Assembly (NCBI GenBank): GCA_051892875.1
Contig: JBJFGR010000071.1
Location: forward strand, 1-12,632
Source of the DNA: JBJFGR01 sp051892875
GTDB lineage: Bacteria > Pseudomonadota > Gammaproteobacteria > Enterobacterales > Succinivibrionaceae
Direction of reading: 5' to 3'
Length of the DNA stretch: 12,632 nucleotides
Below the pieces are notes generated by a model. It was given only the letters and a program-made list of their open reading frames with translations. It did not search any database and had not been told where the DNA came from. Of the stretch, positions 12,074 to 12,632 are shown in pieces. The position numbers and the translations under genes were made by a program. Position 1 is the first letter of the stretch. Every line of letters begins with the position of its first letter.

Positions 12074-12628
12074 ATGATTAACAAGTATGTAAGAAGTTGT
12101 ATTCAGAATACAAAGAAGAACATGCCAGATTATTTTAAGAAATGTCTTCAACAGAGATTGAAGAATGGCATTGGTTCTACAACAGAATGTGAAACTGTTG
12201 ATGAAATGGAAAATCGATTGATGACTGCAAATTGGACTCCATGGATTGATATTGAAAATATATTGTCTCCTGGATGTAAAGCATTTTTGACTGAAGATAT
12301 TCCTGGTTATCATGGTATGTTGGATATTAACCGATTTACTGATGATACAGTTTGTCATTTTAGAGATTTTAAGAATACTGGTTTCTTATCGCTTTGTATG
12401 AAGACTGATCAGCGTGAAAGAGTTGGTTATACGATTCTAATCGTGGGCCCAGAAGATGGAATTGGAGATTGTATGTATATATTCCATCCTGGAAATCCTC
12501 TTCCTGCTTCGACATTTAAGAGTGGAGAAGTTAACGAAGAAGGACAAAAGAAGTTATATAAAGATGGTGATACAATTACAGTAAAAGAAGCGAAAGTGCT
12601 TGGATTTAAACATGTAAAAGCTGAGTAA
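12074..12628 (+). CDS. Unknown 184-residue protein at the window end
   Basis: It begins 3 bases after the previous stop, without a clear ribosome-binding site. The N-terminal 30 residues are basic (NTKKNMPDYFKKCLQQRLK). The rest looks like a folded domain rich in Gly, Pro, Trp and Cys, with HGMLDINRF, the strand YTILIVGPEDG, YIFHPGNPLPAS, and a C-terminus TITVKEAKVLGFKHVKAE. The HPGxPxPxS segment and the VKEAKxLGF ending are the most distinctive parts, but I cannot tie them to a named family. It shows no similarity to the paralogous array, so it probably marks that array's end, though it may belong to the same transcript. Confidence 0.8.
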   Translation: MINKYVRSCIQNTKKNMPDYFKKCLQQRLKNGIGSTTECETVDEMENRLMTANWTPWIDIENILSPGCKAFLTEDIPGYHGMLDINRFTDDTVCHFRDFKNTGFLSLCMKTDQRERVGYTILIVGPEDGIGDCMYIFHPGNPLPASTFKSGEVNEEGQKKLYKDGDTITVKEAKVLGFKHVKAE

Positions 12629-12632
12629 ATTA

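Overview
The window looks like part of the accessory region of a large AT-rich tailed bacteriophage, or a related phage-derived replicon, of a bacterium with a standard sigma70/sigmaA-type RNA polymerase. The grounds are short, tightly packed genes all on the + strand, many of them unrecognisable. They are mixed with typical phage auxiliary genes: a P-loop kinase, an HNH endonuclease, a deaminase, a Nudix hydrolase, an ATP-grasp ligase and a CCA-adding enzyme. There are also near-consensus TTGACA/TATAAT promoters and several intrinsic terminators. No virion structural gene, replication gene or tRNA is recognisable, and the host cannot be named from this sequence.

Layout. 1-422: tail of one unknown gene and a small charged protein, closed by a terminator. 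423-692: non-coding, with hairpins, three copies of a 16-bp palindrome and a strong promoter. 693-3105: unit 1, a coiled-coil-like protein, an N4BP2-like kinase, an HNH endonuclease, a 13-codon mini-ORF and a TupA-like ATP-grasp protein. 3106-3224: terminators, palindromes and a second promoter. 3225-5707: unit 2, an unknown protein, a zinc deaminase, a Nudix hydrolase, two tandem paralogues (the first lacking a visible start codon) and a Lys-rich small protein. 5708-6200: a non-coding stretch whose middle (about 5771-6050) is a candidate structured RNA with a helix resembling RNase P P4, followed by two perfect hairpins. 6201-7403: CCA-adding enzyme. 7539-8591: two genes sharing a short LNE/LExxGY sequence. 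8592-8740: terminator, palindromes and a third promoter. 8741-12628: unit 3, a small protein, then six overlapping or closely spaced genes that appear to be divergent members of one or two paralogous families, then a last unknown gene.

How it works together. Three intergenic regions share one regulatory design: a palindrome GTAAA-N6-TTTAC lies with its first base exactly 27 bp before the first base of the -35 element, and an A/T-rich stretch ending GGG joins them. Seven palindrome copies occur, and I found none inside genes away from the gene ends. This suggests three units under one regulator, probably early or middle phage genes. The CCA-adding enzyme and the adjacent RNase P-like RNA candidate together suggest tRNA maturation, but the RNA identity is a hypothesis. 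The tandem paralogues of unit 3 are the largest unexplained coding block.
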